Shown in pieces: positions 45,735 to 46,572 of a DNA stretch of 46,572 nucleotides. Under the pieces are notes generated by a model, which was not told the DNA's origin, searched no databases, and saw only the letters and a program-made list of their open reading frames with translations. This DNA comes from Paenarthrobacter ureafaciens (GTDB lineage: Bacteria; Actinomycetota; Actinomycetes; Actinomycetales; Micrococcaceae). Position 1 is the stretch's first letter; each line of letters opens with the position of its first letter. Both the position numbers and the translations under genes were made by a program. The stretch covers positions 1 to 46,572 of the forward strand of contig NZ_SBHM01000008.1 of the NCBI RefSeq assembly GCF_004028095.1, given 5' to 3'.

Positions 45735-46572
45735 TTGATTAACGTCCAGGACCTAGAACTTCGTGCCGGCGCACGCCTGCTGATGGACCAGGTCAACTTC
45801 AGGGTGGACAAAGGGGACAAAATCGGACTTGTCGGCCGCAACGGTGCCGGCAAGACTACTCTCACCCGTGTACTCGCCGGGGAAGGCCTGCCTGCCGGCG
45901 GCAAAGTCACCCGGAGCGGGCAAATCGGCTACCTCCCACAGGACCCGCGCACCCCGGACATGGAACAGCTGGCGCGGGACCGCATCCTGTCGGCCCGTGG
46001 CCTGGACGCCGTCGTCGGCAAGCTTAAGAAGGCCCAGGCCGAGATGTCCAGCGAGGACGCCGCCGTCCAGCGCAAGGCCATGAACCGTTACGACCGGCTT
46101 GAAGCTGAGTTCCTGGCGGGGGGCGGATACGCAGCCGAGGCTGAAGCTGCTGCCATCTCCTCAAACCTTGCACTGCCTGAGCGCATCCTGAACCAGCCGC
46201 TGAAGACCCTCTCCGGTGGCCAGCGGCGCCGCGTGGAACTCGCCCGCATCCTCTACTCGTCCGCCGAGACTCTGCTGCTGGACGAACCGACCAACCACCT
46301 CGACGCCGACTCGATCAGCTGGCTGCGTGACTTCCTTAAGAACCACCAAGGCGGCTTGATCGTCATCAGCCACGACGTTGAGCTGCTCGAAGCGACCGTA
46401 AACAAGGTCTACCACCTCGACGCCAACCGTGCCCAGATCGACTACTACAACATGGGCTGGAAGCGGTATCTCCAGCAGCGCGAAACTGACGAGCGCGCCC
46501 GCCGGCGCGAGCGTGCCAACGCCGAAAAGAAGGCCCAGGTCCTTTTGGACCAAGCCAACAAAATGCGCGCGA
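45735..46572 (+). CDS. ABC-F family ATPase (3' end outside window)
   Basis: The first 279 residues of an ABC-F protein, a soluble twin-ATPase family that acts on the ribosome (translation factor or antibiotic protection) rather than in transport. Walker A GRNGAGKTT is at residues 34-42 of the first domain, the signature is TLSGGQRRRVELARIL, Walker B TLLLDEPTNHLDADS, and VISHDVELLEATV follows. The visible sequence ends in the charged inter-domain linker (RETDERARRRERANAEKK). TTG 45735 is chosen because homology begins with INVQDLELRAGARLLM and no in-frame ATG or GTG fits. The subtype cannot be settled without the second domain. Confidence 0.93.
   Translation, partial: MINVQDLELRAGARLLMDQVNFRVDKGDKIGLVGRNGAGKTTLTRVLAGEGLPAGGKVTRSGQIGYLPQDPRTPDMEQLARDRILSARGLDAVVGKLKKAQAEMSSEDAAVQRKAMNRYDRLEAEFLAGGGYAAEAEAAAISSNLALPERILNQPLKTLSGGQRRRVELARILYSSAETLLLDEPTNHLDADSISWLRDFLKNHQGGLIVISHDVELLEATVNKVYHLDANRAQIDYYNMGWKRYLQQRETDERARRRERANAEKKAQVLLDQANKMRA

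Overview
The window is a high-GC actinobacterial chromosome segment, most likely Arthrobacter/Paenarthrobacter or another Micrococcaceae member. The evidence is the frequent GTG and TTG starts, actinobacteria-specific genes (rbpA, opcA, whiA, a Rieske gene inside the suf operon, a DUF3516 helicase), and a gene order that broadly follows the uvrC-rapZ-yvcK-whiA / gap-pgk-tpi-secG / pgl-opcA-zwf-tal-tkt / ctaB / ctaA-ABC-sufR-suf block known from Mycobacterium tuberculosis. Most of the window is conserved core genome. I see no phage, insertion sequence, tRNA, rRNA or CRISPR.

Layout. 1-5531 (minus): a DUF3516 helicase, a family III CoA-transferase with unusual domain order, a GNAT acetyltransferase and an S33 prolyl aminopeptidase cut by the window edge. 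5615-11356 (plus): a Tam-like methyltransferase, a small GntR regulator, uvrA with a candidate SOS box, a HAD phosphatase and a PlsC-like acyltransferase. 11459-16516 (plus): uvrC, rapZ, yvcK, whiA. 16692-21519 (plus): superoxide dismutase, the triose part of glycolysis (gap, pgk, tpiA), secG, rbpA. 21472-29704 (minus): one tight operon tkt-tal-pgi-zwf-opcA-pgl, covering the oxidative and non-oxidative pentose phosphate pathway except gnd, rpe and rpi. 30137-34516: ctaB (plus) converging on ctaA and a two-gene ABC exporter (minus); together ctaB and ctaA convert heme b to heme A. 34627-39817 (plus): sufR-sufB-sufD-Rieske-sufC-sufT-like Fe-S assembly operon, without sufS or sufU. 39896-45459: a zinc metallopeptidase (minus), an acyl-CoA ligase/thiolase pair (plus), and converging on that pair a complete ECF biotin transporter bioY-ecfA-ecfT (minus). 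45735-end: the start of an ABC-F ATPase gene.

The least explained DNA is the 0.73-kb ctaB/ctaA intergenic region (31100-31828). It holds two arrays of 32-bp tandem units in opposite orientation that share a 17-bp core, placed around and between two strong terminators. A second theme is leaderless transcription: TANNNT boxes lie 6-8 nt before the start codon of at least seven genes. The ligase/thiolase pair next to the biotin transporter, whose thiolase lacks the usual second catalytic cysteine, is the best candidate for an unassigned metabolic function.
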